Below, one piece after another: positions 1 through 7,076 of a stretch of 26,449 nucleotides of DNA. Origin of the DNA: Euryarchaeota archaeon UBA40 (GTDB lineage: Archaea > Thermoplasmatota > Poseidoniia > Poseidoniales > Thalassarchaeaceae). Numbering within the stretch: position 1 is the first letter of the stretch; the number at the start of each line of letters is the position of its first letter. A model generated the notes under the pieces. The model made no database searches. It saw only the letters and a list, made by a program, of their open reading frames with translations, and was not told where the DNA came from. The stretch is from positions 1-26,449 of the forward strand of contig DAYJ01000098.1 in NCBI GenBank assembly GCA_002506875.1, given 5' to 3'. The position numbers and the translations under genes are program-made.

Positions 1-96
1 GATGACCTGCTCGGTTGTGGGGTTGATGACCTCAATCGTTCCATTACCCTGAGGGGCAATCCATGCTCCATCGATGTACAGTTCTTCGCGTTGCAT
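1..96 (-). CDS. Aldehyde dehydrogenase, N-terminal fragment (cut by window edge)
   Basis: Only the first 32 codons lie in the window, read from the ATG at 96 towards the left edge. The translation starts MQREELYIDGAWIAP and continues through GNGTIEVINPTTEQVI. This is the typical N-terminus of NAD(P)-dependent aldehyde dehydrogenases (YIDGxW, then a V-INP-T-E-VI stretch). The gene is divergent from the PaaG-like crotonase, with 70 bp between the starts. In that context it could oxidise the semialdehyde released after aromatic ring opening, as BoxD or PaaZ do. The substrate cannot be judged from 32 residues, because the catalytic Cys and Glu lie outside the window. The family call is fairly firm; the role is inference. 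Confidence 0.82.
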   Translation of the reverse strand, partial: MQREELYIDGAWIAPQGNGTIEVINPTTEQVI

Positions 97-166
97 TGGT
101 CTTCCTGAGGAATACGTATCTTATGACCTTCATGGACTTCAATAACGTAGACCTCCACCGCGAAGT
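97..166. promoter_or_regulatory. Divergent promoter region with palindromes
   Basis: This 70-bp spacer separates the aldehyde dehydrogenase start (96, minus) from the PaaG-like start (167, plus). Neither start has a clear Shine-Dalgarno. An AT-rich TTCAATAACG (138-147) is centred about 24 nt before the plus-strand ATG. CATAAGATA, read on the minus strand around 117-126, is about 26 nt before the minus-strand ATG. Both fit TATA elements of leaderless archaeal genes. A perfect inverted repeat TTCCT-G-AGGAA (102-112) abuts the 8-bp palindrome ATACGTAT (112-119), a plausible regulator site. The elements are seen; their function is inference. Confidence 0.35.
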
Positions 167-964
167 ATGACTGTCGGCGTGGTGACCCAAGGTCAAACTG
201 CGGTCGTGACGTTGTCAGAAGAAGCCTCTAACAACGCCTTCGATGCGGTCTCAATGGCGGCAATATCGGCCGAACTTACACGTCTTATGGATGATCCTGA
301 CATCAGATCCATCGTGATTACCGGGTCTGGTCGTGTGTTTTGTGCTGGTGCTGACATCCAGTCGTTCAAGTATGCAATCGAGGATGGCTCTGCTGCGGAC
401 CTTGTTGCTACCCTGACCGGTATCCTTCATCCACTCCTTGTTCGAATGCGTGGCGATCCTACTGTTATGGTGGCAGCCATGAATGGAGCTGCTGCTGGAG
501 GAGGTCTCGGGCTTGCATTAGCTTGTGATGTCCGCATCGCATCTACTAACGCACGTATGGCCTCTGCATTCTTCCGTCTTGGACTCTCTCCAGATGGTGG
601 AACTACGTGGCTTCTTCCACGTCTTGTGGGTATCCAGAATACTCGTCGTTTTCTCTTTGAAGATCAGACCTGGAGTGCAGAGGAAGCTTTGGATTTAGGT
701 GCAGTTGATGAGGTTGTTGAGGCTGACGAACTCATCCCTCGTGCGATTCGTATTGCGATGGATTGGGGTCGCTGGTCTGACCAATCAAAGAGGTCTACAA
801 AGCAGTTGTTGGATTCTCAATCCTCGACTTTCTTTGAGACTCAATTAGAATTTGAACGAATGCTCATTACGGAATCAAGCCGTTCACCCGACTTTGTCGA
901 AGGTGTCGAATCTTTCCTCGAGAAGCGCGATCCAATCTTCTATTCTTCTGATGAATCAGAATGA
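167..964 (+). CDS. Enoyl-CoA hydratase/isomerase family protein, PaaG-like
   Basis: This 265-residue crotonase-fold protein is of normal family length. The oxyanion-hole segments are visible: CAGADIQSF near residues 59-67 and MNGAAAGGGLGLALACD near 105-121. In crotonases the two catalytic acids lie after GGG-x and in the PE/PD motif. Here the first is Gly115 and the second is Asp143 (LSPDGG). That pattern (no first Glu, Asp second) is that of PaaG, the isomerase that turns the ring-epoxide of phenylacetyl-CoA into an oxepin, and of related enoyl-CoA isomerases, not of true hydratases. Its neighbours are an aldehyde dehydrogenase (divergent) and, facing it, a BoxB-like oxygenase operon. The last 9 bases overlap the end of the opposing SemiSWEET gene. 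The family is certain; the exact reaction is inferred. Confidence 0.85.
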   Translation: MTVGVVTQGQTAVVTLSEEASNNAFDAVSMAAISAELTRLMDDPDIRSIVITGSGRVFCAGADIQSFKYAIEDGSAADLVATLTGILHPLLVRMRGDPTVMVAAMNGAAAGGGLGLALACDVRIASTNARMASAFFRLGLSPDGGTTWLLPRLVGIQNTRRFLFEDQTWSAEEALDLGAVDEVVEADELIPRAIRIAMDWGRWSDQSKRSTKQLLDSQSSTFFETQLEFERMLITESSRSPDFVEGVESFLEKRDPIFYSSDESE

Positions 965-1246
965 TTCAGCAGAGGCCTCAATCCGTCTAAGCTGTGTAAC
1001 TCGTAATGCGACTAGTGCGACACATGTCCCTGCAGCAATGTTCGATCCGATAATTGCGAGGGAATTAATTAGAAATCCGTAGATTATCCATAAGACTAAG
1101 GCGATGCAGATAGCTAACAGGGTTGGCATTGAGATGCCGTCGTGAAGCCGTTGGACCATCACGCGGTGGAGTTGTGGAAGCCAAGCGATGACACCGAGTA
1201 AGCCGGCCATAGCACCGATTGCTTCAATCATGACATCTGAGAGCAC
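956..1246 (-). CDS. SemiSWEET-type PQ-loop transporter
   Basis: The 96-residue protein has three hydrophobic helices (about 8-28, 40-60, 64-86) and the signature WLPQLHRV at the end of the first. This is one triple-helix bundle, as in prokaryotic SemiSWEETs, which dimerise to move small sugars across the cytoplasmic membrane. The start is a GTG at 1246, preceded by a near-perfect Shine-Dalgarno GAGGTGA four bases upstream. The gene begins 9 nt after the 3-hydroxyacyl-CoA dehydrogenase and is the last of the minus-strand operon, so it is probably cotranscribed with catabolic genes. Its stop overlaps the end of the opposing crotonase by 9 bp. The family is clear from the PQ motif and length. 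The substrate is unknown, and a non-sugar solute is possible given the neighbours. Confidence 0.85.
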   Translation of the reverse strand: MLSDVMIEAIGAMAGLLGVIAWLPQLHRVMVQRLHDGISMPTLLAICIALVLWIIYGFLINSLAIIGSNIAAGTCVALVALRVTQLRRIEASAESF

Positions 1247-1255
1247 TGCGTCACC

Positions 1256-2143
1256 TCAGAGATTGTGGTCACGATCACTCTTCTCACCATTCGACCAATC
1301 ATAGATGCCTTGTCCGGTTTTCTTTCCGAGTTCACCATTTTCAACCAGTTGGTTGAGTAGTGGATGCGGGAGATATCGATTATCATCGAAGGCCTTTGCA
1401 AGGTTGTTGAGGATATCTCTACGAACATCGAGGCCTACAAGATCGGTTAGTTCTAAGGGTCCCATCGGATGCCTGTATCCTAATCGCATCGCCGTGTCAA
1501 TGTCGCTGGCAGAAGCGACGCCATCAGCTAGCATACGAATCGCTTCATTTCCGAGCACGACACCGAGTCGACTCGTGGCGAACCCTGGCACATCTCGGAC
1601 TAGGATAGAGGTCTTGTCTAGGTGTTCAGCGATACTTCGAGCCGCTTCGATGGTCTCAGCACTCGTGCCATCATGTTGGATGAGTTCGAGGAGTGCCATC
1701 AACGGAACCGGATTGAAGAAATGCATGCCGATGACACTTTGTGGCCTTGTGGTTACTTCTGCAATTTCTCCGATGGGGAGCCCTGAGGTATTGCTTCCAA
1801 GAATTGCATGTGCAGGTGCTGCAGCATCAATCCGTTGGAAAATATCTCGCTTTAGATCCATAATCTCTGGAACTGCTTCGATAACTAGATCGGCTTCGCA
1901 TACAGCATCCTCAAGAGAATCTGTAGGGTGAAGATTTGCACTCCATTCTGACTTCTGATTTTCGGTGGTCTTGCCCCTGGCGATGCCCTTTTCCCAGAAT
2001 GCATGTATACGTTCCATTCCTCGTTCGAGTCCTTCAGGAAACGCATCATGGAGGTGTGTCTTCCAACCGGTTTGTGCACAGATTTGGGCGATACCTGCCC
2101 CCATCGTCCCGGCTCCAATCACGGCGACGGTTCGTATGTCCAT
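1256..2143 (-). CDS. 3-hydroxyacyl-CoA dehydrogenase (PaaH/Hbd type)
   Basis: This 295-residue soluble enzyme should oxidise (S)-3-hydroxyacyl-CoA to 3-ketoacyl-CoA with NAD+. The N-terminal Rossmann motif is VAVIGAGTMGAGIAQ (residues 6-20). The active-site stretch GMHFFNPVPLMALLE gives catalytic His141 and Glu153, with Ser117 in LGSNTSGLPI. The C-terminal dimerisation domain carries DVPGFATSRL and HPMGPLELTDLVGLD, and the protein ends with the family's GKKTGQGIYDW. It is the single-domain short form of about 290 residues, like PaaH or Hbd. The start is one base after the stop of the DMT permease, so translational coupling is likely. Its place between BoxB-like and crotonase genes suggests beta-oxidation of a ring-opened product, though ordinary fatty-acid use is equally possible biochemically. 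Confidence 0.95.
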   Translation of the reverse strand: MDIRTVAVIGAGTMGAGIAQICAQTGWKTHLHDAFPEGLERGMERIHAFWEKGIARGKTTENQKSEWSANLHPTDSLEDAVCEADLVIEAVPEIMDLKRDIFQRIDAAAPAHAILGSNTSGLPIGEIAEVTTRPQSVIGMHFFNPVPLMALLELIQHDGTSAETIEAARSIAEHLDKTSILVRDVPGFATSRLGVVLGNEAIRMLADGVASASDIDTAMRLGYRHPMGPLELTDLVGLDVRRDILNNLAKAFDDNRYLPHPLLNQLVENGELGKKTGQGIYDWSNGEKSDRDHNL

Positions 2144-2144
2144 A

Positions 2145-3101
2145 TCATTCGACGGTTATTGCCTGTACATCACCCTTCGCGCTCTGAGCGAATGCAACAC
2201 CTCCGACGATTAGAACAAAGGCAAGTAGGAGACTCCATCCTAACTTCTCATCTAATAAGATCCAACCACTCAGAATTCCAAACAACGGAACCAGATAGAC
2301 GTAGAGTGCGGCAGGTCCTGCTCCGATTGTCCGGATACCTTCCGCATACCAGACATAGGATACAACAGTAGATAGAATGGCAAGGAAGAGAATTGCTGCT
2401 AATGCTTCTGTAGATGGTATGACCCATTGGCTTGATACACCTTCCCAGATGAATCCTGGTGTCAGAAATATGAGACCAGTTATCGATGACCAGACGGTGA
2501 TGCGCAGTGGTGACATTGGTGTTTCACCTTCTGGTGCGGTAGTCATGCCTCGCTTCATTGCAATTGCAGATGCTGACCATGACAGTGCGGCCAACATTAT
2601 GAACAAATCACCCATAATTCGAGTGCCATCAGGTATGTCGATATTCGGTGATTGGAGGAAGAGAATTGCAACACCAGCGATTGCGAAGATGATTCCCGTT
2701 CCGAGTCGAGAAGTCATCTTCTCGTCAAGAAAGAAGATGGCTAGTATTGCAGTAAATAGTGGGTTGAATGTGATCATTAGGGATGCATCACCGGCTGCAG
2801 TTCGCTCCATGCCGAGCATGAAGAATACCTGGTAAAGAAAGGTCGAGAAGAAGCCGACAAAGGCTACGATTTTCCATTCTCTCATATTTGGTAATGTAAA
2901 ACGTCCAGTTGAAGCTAGCCAAGCGATGAATGCTAGAACTGCAACGAGGTAACGGAGCCAAGATGCAGTGAAGGTTGGTATTTCTTGAGCAAGAACCCGT
3001 CCTGCCACCCAGCCAACGCCCCAAATCACGGCGACTGTGACTAACCTCAGATGGACAGTGAGATGTTGCACATGATGTCGCCAATGTTCGCGATGAATCA
3101 A
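2145..3101 (-). CDS. EamA/DMT family permease
   Basis: The 318-residue membrane protein has ten predicted hydrophobic helices arranged as two EamA repeats. The first repeat starts at VTVAVIWGVGWVAGRVLA and the second at IMGDLFIMLAALSWSASAIAMKRG. Characteristic features are FLDEKMTSRLGTGIIFAIAG in repeat 1 and LLDEKLGWSLLLAFVLIVGG near the C-terminus. EamA carriers of the drug/metabolite superfamily usually export amino acids, metabolites or toxic compounds. The start is uncertain. The reading frame opens with a TTG at 3101, directly after the stop of the upstream gene; a GTG at 3071 is the alternative. Neither has a clear Shine-Dalgarno, so coupling is likely. In this operon it may move an aromatic acid or an overflow intermediate, which is inference. 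Confidence 0.88.
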   Translation of the reverse strand: MIHREHWRHHVQHLTVHLRLVTVAVIWGVGWVAGRVLAQEIPTFTASWLRYLVAVLAFIAWLASTGRFTLPNMREWKIVAFVGFFSTFLYQVFFMLGMERTAAGDASLMITFNPLFTAILAIFFLDEKMTSRLGTGIIFAIAGVAILFLQSPNIDIPDGTRIMGDLFIMLAALSWSASAIAMKRGMTTAPEGETPMSPLRITVWSSITGLIFLTPGFIWEGVSSQWVIPSTEALAAILFLAILSTVVSYVWYAEGIRTIGAGPAALYVYLVPLFGILSGWILLDEKLGWSLLLAFVLIVGGVAFAQSAKGDVQAITVE

Positions 3102-3662
3102 TCATTCGCGTCCATATGCAGCAAGTGCGGCTTGGAAGAGGCGCTGTCTAGGCACGTCATGCTCCAAGAAGCACGTGAATGGAGCGAGGTCCTTCAGTAG
3201 CTCGATAGTACCAACATAGGCTCCATAGATGAATGGATCTGCCTTCTCAGTCGTAGGTATCTCAAACCCGAGCTTTGCTAGCCCCTTACGTGTATCATCA
3301 TCCCAAATTGCATATGTGTGGCTAGTGAAGTGCAGGTAAGCAGAAAGCCGTCGTAAATCAGAGGTCATTATATCGTCTAGGCTTTCGAATAGTAGAGTAT
3401 CTGGGTAGCGAATTGCAAGGAGGAATAGGCGTAGCATTGTCTCCTGTTCACTGGATATTTTCAGTTCTTCTAACCCCATCCATTCGTCGATTAGTCCAAA
3501 CATGTGTTTTGGATATGGACGATACACCTTGTAGAGTAACTCTTCGTAACCCTCGGGATCCTCTTCGACTTGGTGATGGTGCATCTCGAAGAGTTCGGGG
3601 ACTCTCTCAAAGAAGGGGCGTAGACGATTACGGTCAACAGCAAGAAGGGATAGTGCCTGCAT
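3102..3662 (-). CDS. Unrecognised soluble protein in BoxB-like operon
   Basis: I do not recognise this 186-residue protein. It has no signal peptide or membrane segment and looks mostly helical. Visible features are a His cluster EMHHHQVEEDPEGYEELLYK (about 27-46), a long helical stretch ISSEQETMLRLFLLAIRYPD, and an aromatic/His patch SAYLHFTSHTYAIWDDD. It ends in FLEHDVPRQRLFQAALAAYG. The start ATG at 3662 lies 26 nt after the stop of the BoxB-like gene and the stop directly precedes the permease start, so it is within the operon. The His- and Glu-rich segments could bind metal, but no known EXXH ferritin-like pair is seen. A small helical partner or stabilising subunit for the oxygenase, comparable in role to PaaC, is possible but unproven. 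Confidence 0.8.
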   Translation of the reverse strand: MQALSLLAVDRNRLRPFFERVPELFEMHHHQVEEDPEGYEELLYKVYRPYPKHMFGLIDEWMGLEELKISSEQETMLRLFLLAIRYPDTLLFESLDDIMTSDLRRLSAYLHFTSHTYAIWDDDTRKGLAKLGFEIPTTEKADPFIYGAYVGTIELLKDLAPFTCFLEHDVPRQRLFQAALAAYGRE

Positions 3663-3688
3663 TCTTCACACGCTCCGATGGATTGGAC

Positions 3689-4834
3689 TTACTCCTTCCA
3701 TTCACGATATTGAATCCATTCAACACCAGGGGCCATGTATTCTTCCATGAGTTTCTTTTCATCCGCCTCTGTAGGGAGGTTATCATCAAGGTATTTTTGC
3801 CACTCAGAATCGCTTCCATCGAATGGTTCTCCGGTGATAGTGTAGCGTTTGTCTGAGTACATGCCGATGCCTCGATTGAACTTGTCTGAAGGACAGAACA
3901 ACTCAGGTTCGCCTTCTTTTCTGGCTTTACTTGTCCGCTTCATGTCTGCACGAATTTCGTCGAAATAGAGCATGCGACTTGCTTCGTTTAGGTGTTCTCG
4001 ATCAGCCTTTTCAGCAGATTCGCGTTCATCATATCTGCCCTTAACTCCGTAGACGTAAGCCCATTGAGCGGAAGTCGACTCATCTGTTCCAAATAGGTCA
4101 AGGCCGGTGCTGACCCATTTGTTGATGTATTTCTGAAGGAAGGCGACAGGAATCACACCAGCTCTCACGATTCTGCGGATTCCATTTGCTCCGGTGCCTA
4201 AGTGGAAAGACTCTTCTTTTAGCATGGGTCCCATTGAAGCAGCTAGAGGCTGGAATGAACTTGTTGAGAGCATCTTGAGTTGATACTTCCCATCTCGGTC
4301 GATGAACTGGGTGAAGCAGAAGAAATCGAGCCAGTGATCAATTGGAGCGTTGAATGAACCAAGAAGACGGGTACCATCCTGTGCGTTTCTTTCAAGGAGT
4401 TTCGCGGCTTCTCGTACACCCTGTTCGCCGAAGTATGTGCAGAGGAGGTAAGCCATTTGCCATCCGTGGCGTTGTTCTTCACACATGATTCGAAGTGCGG
4501 ACTTTCGATCGTACTCGGTTGGGGCAGTTGCAAGGAGATGGTTTTGCTGTTCGACGGAGGCGAATTCAGTGTCGCCTTGGACACTAACCATGGTTAGGAT
4601 AGCATCGATAATGTTCTGTTGGGGGATTTGCATCCGGCGTTTCCATTTGGGCATGCCCTCGAAATCACCGAATTCGATCGTATCTCCTGCGGAATCCCAA
4701 TCAAAGCGAATTTCGAAGCGGTAGTCCCCAAGCCAAGACGGATCGAAGCCGATACGAGTTTGCCAATCTTGGAATTCTTGGACCCACCCCTCAAAGTTGG
4801 GATGGTAATTCTCTACAATCTCAGTGGTGCTCAT
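3689..4834 (-). CDS. BoxB-like diiron aryl-CoA epoxidase component
   Basis: The 381-residue protein resembles BoxB, the diiron oxygenase that forms 2,3-epoxybenzoyl-CoA, more than PaaA. Diagnostic stretches are VQGDTEFASVEQQNHL (85-100), RIMCEEQRHGWQMAYLL (115-131), FFCFTQFIDRDGKYQL (171-186) and MLKEESFHLG (204-213). By alignment from memory the six iron ligands are all kept: Glu90, Glu120, His123, Asp179, Glu208 and His211. BoxB is about 470 residues, so this form is shorter, mainly at the N-terminal and C-terminal ends. It is followed after 26 nt by an unknown gene and preceded after 81 nt by an enoyl-CoA hydratase. No BoxA-type ferredoxin reductase is visible, so the electron donor is unknown. 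The ferritin-like diiron assignment is firm; benzoyl-CoA as substrate is inferred. Confidence 0.85.
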   Translation of the reverse strand: MSTTEIVENYHPNFEGWVQEFQDWQTRIGFDPSWLGDYRFEIRFDWDSAGDTIEFGDFEGMPKWKRRMQIPQQNIIDAILTMVSVQGDTEFASVEQQNHLLATAPTEYDRKSALRIMCEEQRHGWQMAYLLCTYFGEQGVREAAKLLERNAQDGTRLLGSFNAPIDHWLDFFCFTQFIDRDGKYQLKMLSTSSFQPLAASMGPMLKEESFHLGTGANGIRRIVRAGVIPVAFLQKYINKWVSTGLDLFGTDESTSAQWAYVYGVKGRYDERESAEKADREHLNEASRMLYFDEIRADMKRTSKARKEGEPELFCPSDKFNRGIGMYSDKRYTITGEPFDGSDSEWQKYLDDNLPTEADEKKLMEEYMAPGVEWIQYREWKE

Positions 4835-4856
4835 GTTTAGGAGGGGGTGGATGGTG

Positions 4857-4865
4857 GTATTTCAA
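4857..4865 (-). promoter_or_regulatory. Candidate TATA element for BoxB-like gene
   Basis: On the minus strand TTGAAATAC is centred about 27 nt before the BoxB-like ATG (4834). The bases just before that ATG are C-rich (CCCCCTCCTAAAC) and hold no Shine-Dalgarno. This fits a leaderless archaeal transcript, giving the oxygenase its own promoter inside the 81-bp gap after the hydratase gene. It is based on spacing and composition only. Confidence 0.38.
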
Positions 4866-4915
4866 CATCAGCCATGGCCCGTGGAAAGCCATCCTGCGAG
4901 CAGGTGACTGGAATC

Positions 4916-5776
4916 TTAGTTTCCGGAGAAGCGCGGAGTTTCCTTTTCGACATAGGCTTTGATTCCGGCCTTTGCATCATCCGATTGGAAGAGATCGGAC
5001 TGGAGTTCACGCTCTAGCGCAAGATGATACTCCAATGGAATCTCCATCCCACTCTGCACGCTTCGCTTGATGTTCCCAATGGCCTTAGCTGCAGCGAAAG
5101 GAAGGGTGAATCGACCAGCATAGTCTAGGGTATCTTGTCGGTATTCTTCGAGAGTCATACTGTCATATATGTCGTGCACTAGATCCATTTCTTTGGCCTC
5201 TTCAAACGAGAATTTTCGACCAGTGACCATGATCTCCATCGCTTTCGCTTTACCGACGAGACGTGAAAGTCGAGCGGTACCACCTGTGCCTGCGAGGACA
5301 CCAAGGGAGACCTCTGGAAGTCCTACCTGGAAGTTGCCCTTACGACCAATGCGAATATCTGCTGCCATGGCGATTTCAAGGCCACCACCAACAGTATGGC
5401 CGTTCAGAGCAGCGATGACGAGTTTCGGGGTCTGTTCTAGGCGGGAGAGAGTTTCGTTTGCATGGAGGCAGAAGAAGTACTTGTAGCGCGGCGTGAGTTT
5501 GTTGAGATACTTGATGCTAGCACCAGCTGAAAAGAATTTGTCACCGTGTCCAGTGAGAAGTATTACTGAAACATCATCATCAAATCGAGCTGCAAGGATT
5601 GCGTCATCGATATCGTGCCACATTTCGCGAGTGTAGGTATTCACCGACGTCTTGTCGCCTTCAAGCGGTTCACCATCCGAATCGGAGATAAGTTCGATGA
5701 TGGCGACACCATTGTCACTCACACCGTAGTTCACAAGTCGGTTCTTCATAGGCTTCAGTTCAGGCCACTCTGACAT
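4916..5776 (-). CDS. Enoyl-CoA hydratase (crotonase), PaaF-like
   Basis: This crotonase has 286 residues from the chosen ATG at 5776. Unlike the crotonase at 167-964 it keeps both catalytic glutamates: Glu134 in GGGLEIAMAADIRI and Glu155 in VGLPEVSLGVLAGTGG. The oxyanion-hole segment is FFSAGASIKYL. It should therefore hydrate trans-2-enoyl-CoA to 3-hydroxyacyl-CoA, the step just before the 3-hydroxyacyl-CoA dehydrogenase of the same operon. The open frame extends upstream to 5908, but that part overlaps the end of the FAD oxidoreductase gene and lacks family sequence. In-frame ATGs at 5800, 5776 and 5749 are all possible. The 5776 start has TTATG about 25 nt upstream as a possible TATA. A PaaF-like role is inferred from context. 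Confidence 0.88.
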   Translation of the reverse strand: MSEWPELKPMKNRLVNYGVSDNGVAIIELISDSDGEPLEGDKTSVNTYTREMWHDIDDAILAARFDDDVSVILLTGHGDKFFSAGASIKYLNKLTPRYKYFFCLHANETLSRLEQTPKLVIAALNGHTVGGGLEIAMAADIRIGRKGNFQVGLPEVSLGVLAGTGGTARLSRLVGKAKAMEIMVTGRKFSFEEAKEMDLVHDIYDSMTLEEYRQDTLDYAGRFTLPFAAAKAIGNIKRSVQSGMEIPLEYHLALERELQSDLFQSDDAKAGIKAYVEKETPRFSGN

Positions 5777-5819
5777 ACATCGCCCAACGGAACGGGGCAT
5801 AAGAAGTTGAGGTCGAGTA

Positions 5820-7058
5820 TCAGGCGGTGTCATTCTCGCCGAAGGACACCCGTCCCCCGGAGGATCTGATACTCTTCCACTCCTCTGCAATCTCGTTCGC
5901 TCTGACACTCATTTCCCACTCGTCTCGCTTCAACGCCTTTCTGAAGGGCATTCTTCGTGCAGTTCGCCCATCGGTCAGTTGCACTTTTCTAAGTAGCAGT
6001 TGTTTTGTAATCGGCCAAAGCATACGGCGAAACAATCCTGGCTTGTATAGACGTTCCATGAACAATAGACCATCTCCAGTTTTCTCTTGGTTCTTCATCC
6101 AATAAGTAGCGACTCGCTTGAATCCACGGTCGCCAATACGGTTCATCAGTAGGCGGTTAGTTGCACTAGTACGAATCGATGGGAGCAACGTGGAGCGGAT
6201 ACGTGCATCGTATTCTTGACCGCCTCCATTGAGGATGGTTTGCGCTGCGTGAACACCACTTGTAATCGCATAACGCATTCCAAAGCCCCACATAAAGTCC
6301 TGAAGCCCACCGGCTTCACCAACGTAGTACTTTCCATCATGGTAGTAGGAATTAGGGAGGGAGAAGTCACCCATCCCTCCGACCCGTTTGATAGGTTCAC
6401 GATCGAGGTCAGGATACATCCGTTCATACCAGGCAATAGTCTCGTTGAGATATCGATTTGATTGTTTTTGTTTACGCCATAGACAGGTGCATATGAGACC
6501 TATTCCTTGTATGACTATTAGGTAAGAATAGGCGCCTGGCGCTAACTTGTCATTGAGTTGAAATGTCACATGATCAGGGTGAGATGTTCGAAAAACTTCG
6601 CCAAATGCGACTGCACTCGTCTTCTTCGGACCTGCGGCAATGATGGTGCAAGTTTCTGGGTCAACCTTTGAACCGTATCTAATTTCTGCACCCGCTTTGA
6701 TTGCCATCCGCTTGAATCCCTGGTCGATACAGTGTTCATCTGTACCTCGTTCAACAATTCTGAACGCTAGTCGAGGGCTCTGAGGTATGGTGATTGTGTC
6801 ATCTGGGTGTGCCAGGTCCATCTGCTTGAAATCTGTTGAACGGAAGCCATCAGGATCTAGTCCCCATTCTCTCATCTCATCGAAGAAGTCACTGCTTTGT
6901 GTCCAATTTTCAAGGCCTTGAAAATCTCCATCAAAACGGGCTCCGGAATCTTTCCGAATATCGTGAACGGTGACATTCCGGCCCGCTTTAGCAAGAATAG
7001 TGGCCGCCGCGAGGCCGGAAAGACCAGCACCGAGAATGTGGATAACCTCGTCCGACAT
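5820..7058 (-). CDS. FAD-dependent oxidoreductase, geranylgeranyl-reductase-like
   Basis: The 412-residue protein opens with a dinucleotide-binding motif HILGAGLSGLAAATILAKAG (residues about 7-26). It then has the segment GDFQGLENWTQSSDFFDEM and, near residue 260-285, YYVGEAGGLQDFMWGFGMR, the second FAD contact that corresponds to GDAAG in the geranylgeranyl reductase/monooxygenase-like family. In archaea such enzymes often saturate isoprenoid chains of membrane lipids. This one differs enough that another flavin reaction is possible. I use the ATG at 7058, because the open frame continues 35 codons upstream only by running into the divergent moaE promoter. It is the first gene of the minus-strand run, 43 nt before the enoyl-CoA hydratase, so it may belong functionally to the catabolic operon. 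Confidence 0.72.
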   Translation of the reverse strand: MSDEVIHILGAGLSGLAAATILAKAGRNVTVHDIRKDSGARFDGDFQGLENWTQSSDFFDEMREWGLDPDGFRSTDFKQMDLAHPDDTITIPQSPRLAFRIVERGTDEHCIDQGFKRMAIKAGAEIRYGSKVDPETCTIIAAGPKKTSAVAFGEVFRTSHPDHVTFQLNDKLAPGAYSYLIVIQGIGLICTCLWRKQKQSNRYLNETIAWYERMYPDLDREPIKRVGGMGDFSLPNSYYHDGKYYVGEAGGLQDFMWGFGMRYAITSGVHAAQTILNGGGQEYDARIRSTLLPSIRTSATNRLLMNRIGDRGFKRVATYWMKNQEKTGDGLLFMERLYKPGLFRRMLWPITKQLLLRKVQLTDGRTARRMPFRKALKRDEWEMSVRANEIAEEWKSIRSSGGRVSFGENDTA

Positions 7059-7076
7059 GGCGTCTCCTCGGAATCG

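Noticed and set aside
1305..1931. 208-residue open frame antisense to the 3-hydroxyacyl-CoA dehydrogenase gene
   Set aside because: The opposite strand holds an intact, well-conserved enzyme; the antisense translation is Ser/Arg rich with no family motif, as expected of a shadow frame.
3689..4834. PaaA (phenylacetyl-CoA epoxidase subunit) as the name for the diiron oxygenase
   Set aside because: The GDTEFASVEQQNHL and TDRDGK-like stretches match BoxB more closely, and no PaaB/C/D/E genes are next to it.
5777..5908. 44-codon upstream extension of the enoyl-CoA hydratase
   Set aside because: It overlaps the end of the flavoprotein gene and has no crotonase sequence; a start at 5776 (or 5800/5749) is more likely.
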